A DNA stretch of 64,000 bases from Amorphophallus konjac (GCA_022559845.1 CM040123.1:296162642-296226641); one strand, 5' to 3'. Counted from the stretch's first letter, positions 1 to 11,957 are shown. Notes: generated from the letters alone by a model not told the origin. Numbers and translations are program-made.

Positions 1-557
1 CCATCCGAGTCTCGTCTCGTATCAAATTGGCATCGAGTCTCATTTCATCCCGCATCAATGTGTGTGTTGGGGCTTGTCCCCATGTGTGCAGGCGTCGTCC
101 TGCGTCTTGTTGGAGCCTCCCTCCGTGTTGGGGATTTATCCCCGTGCTGGTTTTCCAGCAGTGAAGCCTTACCAGTTTGGTAAGGGGTGGACGTAGGGAG
201 CCCATCGTGGTCCCGAACCACCTTAAAAATCTATGTGCATTGTGGTTTGGATTCTGTGTTTCATTCCTTATCTTCTATCACATTCACACGACTTATTTTC
301 AGATCACATCTTGTTTACACACACACTATGTTTGTCCGTTGTGCATCGTATTGCGTGTTTGCTTGTTAAATCCATCTAGGCAAGCGTGTGAGATCGGAAA
401 CGCTCAAAGAACTATTTCTTTTAGGATTCAAATCTCAGTTCATGTTAGTTTAAATTTATTAGTTGCTCTAATCTTGCTTAGTTGTTATAAAATTTGTCAT
501 ATCGCGTGGGGGACAATTCAACCCCCCTTCGTGTGTGCTCGTCTACCGGGGCCAACA
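1..557 (+). mobile_element. Ty1/copia LTR, 3' part, cut by window edge
   Basis: No gene is seen here. The stretch ends in CCAACA after a C-rich run (AACCCCCC) and a CCGGGGCC block. This resembles the end of the copia LTR at 45639-56112 read on its minus strand (CACCCCCC, then GGGCCC, then CAACA). The next bases (CTATT) are not a primer binding site, so this is the outer end of a 3' LTR or a solo LTR. It appears to interrupt the gypsy LTR that continues at 558. The start lies outside the window, so TSD and length cannot be checked. Short open frames at 177-599 have no family resemblance. Confidence 0.5.
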
Positions 558-968
558 CTATTCATTTTCCCCTTTGAAAAATCAAATCTAAGAATATAAA
601 AAGGATTTACAGAAACTAATTGTTGCCCATTTTTTACCTCCATTTATTTGATCATGGAAAAATATGAAATAAAATTTTCGGTGAGAAAATGAAATTTAGT
701 GAATAGTAAAAACTTAGAATTATGAATAGTAAAAGCAGTGAGTCACGGCCTATCCTAAACTTCTAGTAATTGTGCATATGCATTCGTGTGCTCTTCTCTT
801 TTGAATAAATATAGTACAAGAAATGTTTTAATTACTATTTTTTTATTTAATGCATTATTCATTTTACTTATTTAGTTGCAATTTAGTATTTCATGCATTA
901 AATAAATAGTTTATCAATTTAAACAATAGAAATGCATTATAAATTTTGAAAAATTCTCGGGTACTACA
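558..968 (-). repeat. 3' LTR remnant of the 558-6118 element
   Basis: The segment from about 660 to 968 matches the end of the 5' LTR at 5825-6118, including the shared blocks AGTGAATAGTAAAAACTTAG and TCACGGCCTATCCTAAAC. In element orientation the LTR starts TGTAGTACCC at 968. It is preceded by the purine tract AAGGGGGAGAGGG (plus 969-981). Bases 558-660 match the other LTR only weakly. The rest of the LTR is cut off by the copia LTR on its left. Confidence 0.75.
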
Positions 969-1539
969 CCCTCTCCCCCTTAAAAGAAACTTCATCCCCG
1001 AAGTTAAAAGTGAAGCACAGACCGAAAAGATGGGGATACTTCTTCTTCATCTCTTTCTCAAGCTCCCACGAAGCCTCCTCATGAGAAACATTCCTCCATA
1101 GGACCTTCACCAATAGAATAGATTTCGATCTTAGGACTTGCTCCTTGCGATCCAAAAACCTGACTAGTTGCTCCTCAAATGACAGATCCGGTTGGAACTC
1201 CAAATCTTCATAGCTGATGATATGTGACATATCATGGACATATTTACGGAGCATGGATACGTGGAACACCGGATGAATGGCCACCATGGATGGAGGTAAA
1301 GCCAACCGATATGTCACATTCCCTACCTTGTCCAGAATCTTAAAAGGTCCAATGAATCTTGGCTACAACTTCCCTTGCTTGCTGAATCTTGTTACTCCCT
1401 TAATTGGTGATACCTTGAGCAAAACATGCTTACCTGCTACAAAGTCCAGATCCTTCCTTCTATTATCTGCATAGCTCTTCTGTCGATCCTGGGCTACCTT
1501 CAACCTTTGTCGGATTAGCTGAACCTTCTCAGATATTCC
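964..1539 (-). pseudogene. Integrase C-terminus and chromodomain (Tekay type)
   Basis: The reading frame gives an integrase tail (KVQLIRQRLKVAQDRQKSYA, then a [14 protein letters not shown] stretch). It continues through the chromovirus pattern [11 protein letters not shown] to a Tekay-type chromodomain ending [19 protein letters not shown]. In this family the chromodomain is thought to steer integration toward modified chromatin. One in-frame stop lies near 1368, just before PRFIGPF. The frame runs to the PPT and 3' LTR. Directly upstream the integrase catalytic core is missing, so the product could not integrate DNA. Confidence 0.85.
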
Positions 1540-1977
1540 TTAAAAGGACCATTTCAAATCTTGATGCATCTTGTTACTACCAGGATGAATGGAGAACTTT
1601 GACCTGTGAGCTTCCTCCATAACTTCATTCTTCAATTCGACCATATCCGGCACGCAAATTCTATGTTGAAATCTGACCACACCATCTTCATCTCGAGCAA
1701 TTCCAGCCTTACCAATCATACCTTGTAACTGAGGGTCATCTCGTTGAGCTTCTATTACTCGATCCATAACTGTTGATCTAAGGCATAGCTGAGCAATGAA
1801 CGCCTGGCAAAGTTGAGGCTCCATCGATGTCATGGAACACACAACATCCTCAATCATCTTCCAGTCTTGCTACATCAAAGTCCTCTTCCGACTAAGGGCA
1901 TCAGCCACTACATTAGCCTTTCCAGAATGATATTGTAGTTCAAAATCATAGTCCTTCAAGAATTCGACCCATCGTCT
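1540..1977 (-). pseudogene. RNase H tail and integrase zinc region, core deleted
   Basis: The frame runs from the RNase H tail (ADALSRKR) into the integrase N-terminus (VVRFQHRICVPD, EEAHRSKFSIHPG). The two histidines of the HHCC zinc motif are visible (H in EAHRS, H in SIHPG). The frame then stops after QDLKWSF at about 1540, before the two cysteines. The next sequence already belongs to the integrase C-terminus. Compared with the plus-strand relative at 8401-9255, the whole DD(35)E core is missing, an internal deletion of roughly 0.6 kb. Confidence 0.85.
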
Positions 1978-3711
1978 CTAGCGTAAATTCAGCTCCTTCT
2001 GAGAAAACAAATACTTAAGGCTCTTGTGGTCCGTGAAGATTTCAAACTTGACCCCATACAAGTAATGTCTCCAGATCTTCAATGCATGGACAACAACGGC
2101 CAACTCCAAGTCATGCATAAGGTAATTCTTCTCGTGCTCCTTCAGTTGCCTGGAGGCATATGTGACAACCCTACCATTCTGCATTAGAACACAACCGATC
2201 CCGATCCTTGAAGCATCAGTGTAGAGAGTGAACATGTCTGTGCTATTGGGTAGGACCAAGAGTGGTGCTGACGTCAGACAATCCTTCAATTCCTGGAAAC
2301 TTTGCTCACATTCCTCGGACCATACGAACTTCACTCCTTTCCTTATCAGCCTCGTCAAAGGCGTTGCAATAGAAGTAAAACCCTTAATGAACTTCTTGTA
2401 GTAACGGGCCAATCCGAGAAAACTCCAAATTTTAGTGGGAGATTTTAGAGTCTCCCATTCCAATACTGCCTGAACCTTGGCTAGGTCAACTACCACGCCA
2501 CTTCCTGATATCACAAGGCCAAGAAAATGAACCTCCTTCATCCAGAAATCACATTTGCTGAACTTCGTGTAAAGCTTGTGTGCCCAAAGAATCTCCAAAA
2601 TAATCCTCAAATATTCCTTGTGAGATGCTTCATCTGGGGAATATATCAAAACATCATCTATAAACACAACCACAAAGCTATCCAAGTAAGGCCTAAACAC
2701 CCGATTCATTAGGTCCATAAATGCTGCAAGGGCATTCGTTAGACCAAAGGGTAGAACTACGAATTCATAATGTCCATATCTAGTTCGAAAAGTTATCTTG
2801 GAAATATCCTCATCCTTGATCCGAAGCTGATGATAACCCGATCTCAAATCAATCTTCGAAAACACCGAAGCACCTTACAATTGGTCAAAGAGATCATCAA
2901 TACGAGGAAAAGGATAATGATTCTTGATAGTCACCTGATTGAGTTTCCGGTAATCAATATAGAGGCGAAGCGATCCATCCTTCTTCTTCACGAATAAGAC
3001 TAGGGCTCCCCAAGGTGAGACACTCGGTCGAATGAAGCCCTTGTCTATTAGTTCTTTCAACTGCTTCCTTAGTTCTGCCAATTCTATAGGTGCCATTCGA
3101 TACGGGGCCTTAGATATCAGCATTGTACAGGGCACAAGGTCAATAGAGAACTCAATCTCTCAGGCTAGCGGCAACACCGGTAGGTCCTCCGAAAAGACAT
3201 CGGGAAAATCCCGAACCACTTCAATCTTCTCAAGCAATGGGGCCTGAGAAACCTCAACTGAGGCTACCACCCAAGCAAGAAAAGCACTGCCACCCTTGCA
3301 CAACAACCGAGATGCCTTCATGGCTGAGACTACAAACTTCCCTGACTCATTCTGAGACAAAGGATGGAAAAACTCCTTCTCGCCAGGGATGAGAAAAACC
3401 ACTCGCCTCTTTCGGCAATCAATGAGAGCATAATACCTCTCGAGCCAATCCAACCCAAGGATAAAATCATAATCCTTCATCTTTAAAAGATAGAAGTTTC
3501 CAGCTAGCTCTTTCCCTCCGATAACCACCGGCAAGGAAGGATAGCTCTTTGTAGTGGACATAACTCCAGCGGGCGTGTGCACTAGGAGAGGCACATCCAA
3601 ACTCGAAGGCATCAAACCCAAATCATCATGCAACATCTTGGAAAGTCGCTTGGACACAAATGAAAGAGTAGCACCGGTGTCGAATAAAACTCTAGCATGG
3701 AAACCCGACAC
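1978..3711 (-). pseudogene. Protease, reverse transcriptase and RNase H
   Basis: The protease has its active-site triplet in VLFDTGATLSFVS near 3690. The RT shows [38 protein letters not shown] and the catalytic [11 protein letters not shown]. The RNase H shows [13 protein letters not shown] and FTDHKSL, so its D-E-D residues are present. Stops at about 3159 (LPLA*EIEF) and 2872 (DQL*GAS) split the frame. The latter fits a CAA-to-TAA change, as expected from methylcytosine decay. This would be the polymerase of the element and is now inactive. Confidence 0.9.
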
Positions 3712-3723
3712 TAGAAGTGTACC

Positions 3724-4992
3724 TTATGTCACGTTGTCCGCTTGCTCTGCATCTTCTCTGGCTAATGCGAACACTAGTGTTGGCACTAGAGGGCGTCTAG
3801 CTGACTTCACTACTACTAGTGATGCTGTGGCTACTGCTGCTGGAGCTTGAGTCGTAGAAGGTGGCTGCATCTTCGGACAGTCCTTGATCTTGTGCTCCGA
3901 GCTTCCGCACTTGAGACACTTCCCGGCTACCATCCAGCATTCCTTACCACCATGCCATTTTCCTTAGTGCTTGCATTCATTTTTGACTTCGGCCAATGAT
4001 CCTCCCGATCCTCGTGCTTGAGTCGAAGCCGGCTTCGTTGGTGTATAAACAGGCAACTGAGTAGAGGGCTTCTTCTTGCGGTCTTGGCGTTGAAAAGATG
4101 ATGACGGCATCTTCAACTGGGCCTTCTTCTCTTCTTGGTACTGCTCCACGTCGCTTTCTTGACGGCACGCTGCACCGAGAGCTTCTTCCATCGTGTGGTG
4201 GTTGAAAGCAACCAATTTCATCCTCAACGATGGTCGAAGACCCGATACGAACTTCTTCACCTTCCTCCGCTCATCCGCTACAATATGAGGTGTGTAACGT
4301 GCCAACTCCGCAAAGCGAGCTTCATACTCCAACACTATCATAGACCCCTGGGTCAAAGTGAGGAACTCTTGCTCCATTCGGTCTCGAACATGCTCGGGAA
4401 TGTATTTCGCCTGGAACAAGCGAACAAAATCTCCCCATGACGCATTTCTAGCTCCGTCCTCGAATTGATTCTGCTGAATCGAAGTCCACCAAACATCAGC
4501 ACGCTCCTCCAATGTGAACATTGCCAGATTAACCTTCTCATCTTCCTCGCAACGGATGCTTCAGAATATCTTGTCCATCGCCCGCAGCCAATGCTCCGCA
4601 ACTAGGGGCTGACTCTCCCCCTTAAAAGAAGGCGGGTTCATCCTCCGAAACTTCTCCATGGCTGACGGCCCTTCGACTATTCTCGGCACTACCTCCGGAT
4701 GCGGTTGGGCCTAACCAAACCACGCAGATCAGTTACGAGGCCTACTCAACATCCGACGCATAATTCCATCCAATCTATATCATACCTGGGCCTGAACTTG
4801 CACCTGAGCCTACAATGCCACCTACGCATTCGCCTGCGTCTGCATCACTTGCACCAATCCTTGCATAAATGTACCATAATTGACCAACGACGGTGGTGGC
4901 GGTACCGGTAAACCTTGCTGGCCTGCATCTGCCTCTCTCCTCGGCTCCTCATCGCGAGCAGGGGCAGCAGCACGATGACCACGGGATGCCAT
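3724..4992 (-). pseudogene. Gag (capsid and CCHC nucleocapsid)
   Basis: The start ATG is at 4992 (MASRGHRAAAP), the first codon after the primer-binding leader. The capsid region is clear from 4521 to 3964, with ERADVWWTSI, WGDFVRLFQAKYIPEHVRD and RYTPHIVADE. A single zinc knuckle, CLKCGSSEHKIKDC, lies near 3915. Several in-frame stops occur between 4992 and 4522, and another splits capsid from the zinc knuckle near 3962. Gag forms the particle that packages element RNA. This copy is broken. Confidence 0.85.
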
Positions 4993-5152
4993 AACCTCAA
5001 AGGAAATAATTTAGTTAAGTCAAGTTAGATGCCTTAGTATTATTATTTATCTGTCTTCCTTCTATTTTTAAGCAACTTACGAATGGAACTATCTAGATCT
5101 TGGGATATGGACTTAGCTGATGGTTTTACTTATGTAAAATCTCAACCTGTGG

Positions 5153-5164
5153 TCTCTAATACCA
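5153..5164 (-). other. Primer binding site (initiator tRNA-Met)
   Basis: The minus strand reads TGGTATTAGAGA, one change from TGGTATCAGAG, the complement of the plant initiator tRNA-Met 3' end. It lies 5 bases from the 5' LTR, which sets the LTR edge at 5170. Confidence 0.75.
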
Positions 5165-5169
5165 CTCTC

Positions 5170-6118
5170 TGTAGCGCCCCACCCTATACTCGGTCCAGTA
5201 TATCACTCTCATCGAATATAGGAGGCAACGCCACAGTGAGAACCACCCAACAGAACGGAGTTGGGTTGAAGTTTGCATGAGTAAAGAGCAAAATTTACAG
5301 CGGAATAAGAAGTTTAATGCATCAGCTAAATACCAAATACCAACATCACAATAGTCCAACAGAAATTAAGTTCCAACTTGCTATTACAATAACCAACTAG
5401 AGTTCATAATTTCAAGCCTCTTATAGTTGGTTTCAGAAATGAAATACATGTTTCAAAATACTGAAAACACATCATGAGGGCAACACCGATTGGTATACAA
5501 CTATTGGCAGGGTATGTAACAGTGCACTAGGCTATACCCAGTCATGCAGTGGAAATGCATAGCAAAATTTTGAACAGGATCCATATGCCAAGTCTTTGGG
5601 AAACCAGTACAGTGTCAAGGAGACAACATGTATCTATGTGCAGTCTGAAGGAAACAGAAGTCATAATTGAAAATAGTATTCAGAACTAAATGGAATATGT
5701 ATGCATAAAGGAACAAGGTTCAGATCTTACATGACAGTTTCAGAGGTCAGCTCAGATCTAATAGAATAGATAGCTATGCCAAATAACACATAACAGAGTC
5801 AAATGGGCATAATCTCATCAAAATATTAGGTGAGAAAATAAAATTAAGTGAATAGTAAAAACTTAGAATTGTGAATAGTAAAAGTAGTGACTCACGGCCT
5901 ATCCTAAACTTCTAGTAATTATGCATATGCATTTCATGTGCTCTTCTCTTTTGAGTAAATACAATACAAGAAATGTTTTAATTACTCTTTTTTTATTTAA
6001 TGAATTATTCATTTTACTTATTTAGTTGCAATTTAGTATTTCATGCATTAAATAAATATTTTATCAATTTAAACAATTGAAATGCATTATAAATTTTGAA
6101 AAATTCTCGGGTACTACA
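5170..6118 (-). repeat. 5' LTR of the 558-6118 element (949 bp)
   Basis: The LTR runs TGTAGTACCC to GGGGCGCTACA in element orientation. Its outer third matches 660-968. It holds no coding frame. Its outer end cuts straight into codons of a plus-strand gag, so bases 6119-6123 (ACGGG) are one expected TSD copy. Confidence 0.8.
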
Positions 6119-6420
6119 ACGGGTATGTACAAGTCTCGTGACAACAAGAAGCGGTCCCGTAATGACAACGGGAATGGCAAGAACAAGAAGATCAAGGAGG
6201 AAGAAAAGCAAGTCATCACGGCTTGCCCATTCTGTGAAAAATTCGGTCACTCGGCCGAAGAATGTTGGAAGGGTCTCGGGGCTTGTTTACGTTGTGGAAG
6301 CCGGGAGCACCGCATGCCGGATTGCCCCCTTATGAAAGAACAAACTTCCAATGACGGACGTAGGCGGCAGGCACGTCTTAATGCCATCTTGGACGAGGAA
6401 GCACCCAAGGATGATGGGTT
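6119..6420 (+). pseudogene. Gag nucleocapsid end with two zinc knuckles
   Basis: The frame is rich in lysine and arginine and then shows [14 protein letters not shown] followed by [14 protein letters not shown], two CCHC knuckles in a row. This is the RNA-binding tail of gag, and it continues without a stop into the protease. An ATG at 6077 lies in the LTR of the inserted element and is not the true start. The capsid part is missing from the window. Confidence 0.85.
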
Positions 6421-7594
6421 GATGGAAGGTACCATTCAAATATATTCCCATCCTACTTTTGTGTTATTTGATACTGGTGCTTCTCATTCCTTTATATCTA
6501 CTACTTTTGTGAAAACCTTGCCAACTTCACATGTTCCTCTACCTATGGACCAAGCAATCACAACACCCTTAGGTCTTGGAACTAAACTTACAACCCACTA
6601 CCCGGAAAGTGAGGTAACCATAGAAGGCCATAATTTTCCTACAAATCTTGTATGCCTTGATATGGAAGGCTACGATGCTATCCTAGGCATAGATTGGCTT
6701 ATTGACCATTATGTCAATATTAATTGTCGTAATAGGAGAATCTCTTTCCACAAATCGGATCTTCCACGATTTACTTTCCTTGGCATCAAGTATAGGAAGC
6801 ATCCTATTCTTATTTCTTCTCTTCACGCCTGCAAGCTTATCTCCCAAGGTTGTGAAGCTTTCCTTGCTTCGGTGATCATTACCGAGTCCAAGGAAATCAT
6901 CCTTGAAGAAATCTCTATAGTAAGAGAGTTCCCCGATGTCTTTCCATCCGACTTATCTGGTTTATCGCCCGAAAGGGAAGTAAACTTCTCTATTGAACTC
7001 ATTCTTGGAGCAGCACCTGTTTCAATAGCTCCCTACAGGATGTCTCCTACGGAACTCAAGGAATTGAAGAAACAACTTCAGGAGTTGTTAGACAGGGGAT
7101 TCATTCGACCCAGCACATCCCCTTGGGGTGGGTCGGTCTTATTCGTTAGGAAGAAGGACGGATCTCTCAAGCTGTGCATTGATTACCGGCAGTTAAATCA
7201 ACTCACCATAAAAAATAAATATCCACTATCGCATATTGATGAGCTGTTCGACCATATCTCTGGTGCGGAATGTTTCTCCAAGATAGATCTCAGGTCTGGT
7301 TACCATCAACTCGAGATTAGGGATGAAGATATGTACAAGACTACTTTTCGGAGCAGATATGGACATTATGAGTTTATTGTGATGCCGTTCGGGTTAACTA
7401 ATGCCCCTGCAGCTTTCATGCAACTTATGAACAATATTTTTAGGCCTTATCTCGGCCGATTTATGGTCGTATTCATTGATGACATTCTCATATACTTCAA
7501 GACCGAGGAAGAACATGAAGAACACCTAAGGATAGCTTTGCAAATCTTAAGAGAATATCAACTCTACGCAAAGCTCAGCAAATGTGAATTCTAG
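6421..7594 (+). pseudogene. Protease and reverse transcriptase
   Basis: The protease is shown by [14 protein letters not shown] near 6455 and the AILGIDWL motif. The RT follows with [64 protein letters not shown] and the catalytic [14 protein letters not shown] stop at 7594 (KCEF*LKEV) replaces the tryptophan usual at this point, consistent with a TGG-to-TAG change. The frame is otherwise open for about 1.5 kb, so this element decayed less than its minus-strand neighbour. Confidence 0.9.
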
Positions 7595-8262
7595 CTAAAG
7601 GAGGTCTCTTTCCTTGGTCATATCATTTCAAAGGAAGGTATCACTGTGGATCCTTCAAAAGTTGAAGCTGTCAAGAACTGGAGCCGACCAACGACAGTAT
7701 TCAAAGTCAGAAGTTTTATCGGTCTGGCAAGCTATTATAGGTGATTTATCAAGGATTTCTCAAAGATCACTGTCCCTTTGACTAGGATTACAAGAAAGGA
7801 GAATCCCTTCATATGGTCGAAGGACTGCGAAGAAAGTTTCCTAACTCTCAAGGAACATCTCACTACCACCCCTATATTGGCACTACCTGTTGAAGGTTGT
7901 GGCTTCGAAGTTTACACGGATGCATCTGGCATTGGCCTTGGTTGTGTCCTTATGCAACACGGTAAGGTGATTTGTTATGTATCTAGGCAATTTAAGTGCC
8001 ATGAAGAGAATTACCCCGTGCATGATCTAGAGTTAGCTGATGTTATCTTCGCCTTAAAGATCTGGTGACCTTTCCTCTATGGGGAGAAGTTCACCATATT
8101 TTTAGACCACAAAAGTTTGAAGTATATCTTCACTCAGAAGGATTTGAATATGAGGCAAAGAAGATGGCAGGAGTACCTTAAGGACTTCGACTTTTCTATC
8201 TAATATCACCCTAGCAAAGCAAATGCCATAGCAGATGCTGTTAGCAGGAGACCACTGCAACT
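7595..8262 (+). pseudogene. RT thumb and RNase H
   Basis: The RT continues as EVSFLGHIISKEG and then a [11 protein letters not shown] stretch with a TGA at about 7742. RNase H is clear in 7778-8068, with [16 protein letters not shown] and [15 protein letters not shown]. Another TGA follows where related elements have RHYLYG. The third acidic residue lies in LDHKSLKYI after that stop. The domain ends with the ADAVSRRP tail. A frameshift lies at about 8250-8265, because the integrase continues in a different frame. Confidence 0.85.
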
Positions 8263-9255
8263 CTAGCAAGCCTCAAGAAAGGTATGACCTATCTTGTAGA
8301 AGATTTTTCACAGTTGAATCTAGATATTGTTGCAGGAGAAGAGAGGGGTATTATTGCTAATATGCTATCTCAACCGACATTAATTGAAGACCTAGTCTAG
8401 TTGCAAGAAAATGACCCTATGCTGGTAGAGATCAAAACCAATATTCATCAATGGACGGAATTTTCTATCTCAGCCGATGGAAGGCTATTATTCAAAGATC
8501 GGATCTGTGTGCCAGATCATGCCGACACTAAGAAGTTGATCATGGAAGAAGCTCATAAGGCAAAATATGCTATTCACCTTGGTGCTACTAAGATGTACCA
8601 AGATTTAAAAAGAAATTTTTGGTGGCCCAACATGAAGAGAGAGATAGCGGACTTTGTATCTCGCTGCCTCACTTATCAGCAAGTTAAGGCGGAACATCTA
8701 AAGCCCGCTGGTAAACTACATCCCTTGGAAATTCTCAAGTGGAAATGGGAGAGTATAGGGATGGATTTCATCATGGGTTTGCCTAAAACAAGAGGTGGAC
8801 ATGATGGTATATGGGTGATGATAGACTGATTGACTAAATCTACACGCTTTCTACCTATCAAAAGTCGATGGTTTGTGGATACTCTAGCAGCTTTATACAT
8901 GAAGAAAATTGTCAAGTTACACAACGTCCCTGTCACTATTATTTCAGATCGAGACCCTCGATTCACATCACAATTCTGGAAGGGTCTACAACACTCTTTA
9001 GGGACCCGACTCAACTTTAGCACATTATTCCATCCACAAACAGATGGACAAACTGAAAGAACAAATCAGGTGATAGAAGATATGCTCAGGGCTTGTGTAA
9101 TTGATTTTGGTGGGAGTTGGCATGATCACTTACCTCTAGTGGAATTCGCCTACAACAATAGCTATCAAGTTAGCATTCAAATGACACCATTCGAGACATT
9201 ATATGGAAGAAGTTGCTGCTCACCTATATGCCTGAATGAAGTTGGGGAAAGATAA
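8263..9255 (+). pseudogene. Integrase with complete DDE core, one stop
   Basis: The zinc region shows HKAKYAIHLG and then SRCLTYQQVK; the second cysteine of the usual CLTCQQ is tyrosine, so the HHCC finger is damaged. The core shows GMDFIMGLPKTRGGHDGIW, ISDRDPRFTSQFW and FHPQTDGQTERTNQ, which carry the D-D-E residues. A TGA at 8827 splits the frame (VMID*LTKSTRF). This is the core that is missing in the minus-strand element at 1540. Confidence 0.87.
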
Positions 9256-9954
9256 CTTCTAGGCCATGAAGTCATCAGAGATACTGCCGAGAAGGTAAAG
9301 CTTATTCGAGAAAGACTCCATATGGCTCAAGATAGGTAAAAATCATATGTTGATAATAGAAGGCGAGACCTAGAATTTCAAGTGGGAGGCCATGTGTTTC
9401 TCAAGGTTTCTCCAGGTCAAGGTATTCGAAGATTCGACATTAAAGGCAAGTTCACTCCGAGATTTATTGGCCCTTTTGAAATTCTTGAAAGGGTTGGCGA
9501 GGTCACATATCGGACAGCTCTGCCTCCTCAATTAGCTGGAGTCCATGATGTATTCCATATCTCGATGCTAAAAAGGTACGTCTATGACCCTTTCCACATT
9601 ATAAGTCATGCTGATCTAGTGATTCAAAAGGATATGACGTACGAGCAAAAGCCAATCAGAATAATTGATTAGGAAGTGCGTCAACTTCGGAATAAAACCA
9701 TTCCTATGGTAAAAGTCCGATGGAATAAGAATAATGATCAAGAGGCGACATGGGAAACCGAAGAAGCTATGCACAAAAGATTCCCGAAACTATTTGATTG
9801 TAAGTATACTCTCCATAAATCCCATGCAATGAATTTAGGGACCAAATTCTTTTTAAGTGGGGGTGGGTGTAACACCCCAAATTTTTCTAAGATTTTACAA
9901 GGATTAAATAAAATTATTAAGTATTTTAAAATGCTTAATGAGCTAGTTAAATGA
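9256..9954 (+). pseudogene. Integrase C-terminus and chromodomain
   Basis: The frame shows the integrase tail pattern (VFLKVSPGQG, FTPRFIGPFEILERVGEV, YRTALPPQLAGVHDVFHIS). It then has the chromodomain, with VRQLRNKTIPMVKVRW and EATWETEEAMHKRFPKLF. A TAG separates the two parts at 9670. The open frame runs through the PPT and about 85 bases into the 3' LTR before it stops, so any terminal residues are LTR-coded. Confidence 0.85.
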
Positions 9955-10161
9955 ATTATGGATTAATAAATTAATTTAAAAGCCCTATATTAACCAAAGG
10001 GCTAAGCCCACTTAAACTAGGCCCAAAAACCCAATCTCAAAGCTTTTTGACCCAAGACCATTATTAGAAACATAATTAAGATAATTCCCTATTTTAATTT
10101 GATAAATAGGGAATAAATAGAAGTAGAATTTAACTAAAATTCAAATTGCTAGGCCCTGGAT

Positions 10162-10189
10162 AGTAGCGGTCTATCGCAAGACCGCTACT
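10162..10189. repeat. Perfect 10-bp inverted repeat in LTR
   Basis: The arms are AGTAGCGGTC and GACCGCTACT with 8 bases between. The same core is repeated at 11141-11232 and 11790-11957. Confidence 0.85.
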
Positions 10190-11140
10190 TGATGAAAGCA
10201 GTCCAGGGGCGACCGCCTTCTCCTTCCGAAAACGAGAGTTGTAGAAACGTGAAAAAATAGGATTTTTAGCATCCCAATCCCTATGGTTCGATGCTATCTG
10301 GCATGGTAACCTAGTCTAGGACTCTTGGGGATCAATCCTACTCTAAATTAGGACTCCTAATCGATGTAATCTCTCAAACCCTAGACCAACTCTAAAAATT
10401 GAACCCAATATCGACCTGCACGAACCCTTACTTTGGCTCGCGTGGTTCGAAGGTAAGACATCGTCTTTTAGGGTTAACTCTTTAGAAATTTTTATTCCCT
10501 TTAGTATTAACTAACTCGCTTCCAAATTTCATGCTAGCAGTTCAAACCGTTAAAGAGTTAGTATGTCCACAAGTTGTTGTTTCTCTGCAGAACGCACAGG
10601 AACAGGCGTGTCTGTCCAGCAAAGACTTGAAGCTTAGGGACGTTAGCAGAGGTAATTTTATGTCTAGCCTTTAAAGTTTATTGTTCCCCTTTGTATCTTA
10701 CGCCTCTCCTCCAAATCTCGTGAATTTAGGTCAAGAGGGTAAGGAGATAGAAGGGCCAGAAATTGTTGTTTCTACATAGGACGAGCAGGAATCAACACCA
10801 TCTTCCAGTTAGAAATTCAAACTCTAGGAGCATTCCGAGAGGTAGGTTATCTCATGAACGGCTTAAACATCAAGTTAGGATTAAAAGCCCTCTAACCTTA
10901 CTTGATTTTATACTTTATACACGTTGTATTTCATGTTTTTAATGCACTGCACAACTAGGTTACATAGCATGCATATCCCTGCATCTAATGGGAAAAGATG
11001 ATAACTTTGGCCAAAATCACACATCTCCATGCATCAATACTATTCTATCATGTTCTACCTTTTGATATAACATGTTTTCATGCATTATTTGCCCTAGGAT
11101 AGGCCTTGCATACATCATTCACCTTCTGTTTGTTACATAC

Positions 11141-11232
11141 AGAAGGCGGTTCCTAATCGACCGCTACTATCAAGAAGCGGTTCCTAATCGACCGCTACTT
11201 CAAGAAGCGGTTCTCATCAGACCGTCTTATTC
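11141..11232. repeat. Three tandem hairpin units in LTR
   Basis: There are three adjacent units of about 30 bases. Each carries AGCGGT (or GGCGGT), a spacer of about 9 bases, then ACCGCT or a close variant. The spacer TCCTAATCG is identical in the first two units. Confidence 0.85.
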
Positions 11233-11789
11233 TTTCTATTTTTTGCACTCTGTTAACTTCAAATAGAACGTAGATTAGCCTTTATAAACATATGTTAAGC
11301 CTAAGATATTAGGTCATATTCCTAGTTATTATCTTACATTCATGATTTTGGTTATATTGTACACCCACCATGATAGATTTCATGTTTTTCAGGTGTTACA
11401 AACTTATTTTAATCTTATGCTAATTTCATGTCAAAACCATATAGTTTGTATTAACGTTAATTTCATATGGCTTACAGAACTTGTTACATTGATGATTTGA
11501 TCGATGTTTCTACACGGTTCACTCTCATCTCTAAGTCTTTCTTAAGTATATAGCACATATTTCGGTACAATGCTATTAGTTACACTTGCACATAATAGGC
11601 ACACTCTCTTGGACTTGTGATCCTCTCTATTGGATATTCCTTCCACCGGACTAGGTGATCATGTTTCAAGGCCTCTGTAAGTCTCCGTGAGCCCGGGATT
11701 CCAACTAGGGCGCCGAGCGGGTTGTACCCTAAAAGCCCAATGGTTTAGAAAGCACTTATGTTACCGGCATTTTCTGCAACCCGGTCAGA

Positions 11790-11957
11790 TAGCAGTTCTC
11801 AGGCGACCGCTACATTCAAGTAGCGGTCCTAGCATGACCGCCTTCTGCCAGATCAATCCTGCGTCGACCTGTTCTTCTTCATGCGTCGACTCCAAATGAT
11901 AGCGGTCTCGATCTGACCACTATATTTAAGAAACGGTCCTAAATAGACCGCCTTATT
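11790..11957. repeat. Further dyad copies in the same LTR
   Basis: Four degenerate copies alternate as AGCAGTTC/GACCGCT, AGCGGTCC/GACCGCC, AGCGGTCT/GACCACT and AACGGTCC/GACCGCC. They are the same motif as at 11141-11232, but spread out and more mutated. Confidence 0.7.

Larger units (their letters stand above)
558..6118 (-). mobile_element. Decayed Tekay/Del-like Ty3/gypsy chromovirus
   Basis: This minus-strand element has a partial 3' LTR (558-968), a PPT, a broken gag-pol, a PBS and a 949-bp 5' LTR (5170-6118). The LTRs share their end (GGGTACTACA) and a stretch around 660-968 and 5825-6118. Gag, protease, RT and RNase H are recognisable, followed by the integrase zinc region and the C-terminal chromodomain, but the integrase catalytic core is absent. 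Its right end abuts gag codons of a plus-strand relative at 6119, so it inserted into that element. The matching TSD would lie outside the window. Confidence 0.85.

Noticed and set aside
11141..11232. Three 30-base units as a possible CRISPR or tRNA-like element
   Set aside because: The units are dyads inside a gypsy LTR, with no spacers of uniform unique sequence and no cloverleaf.
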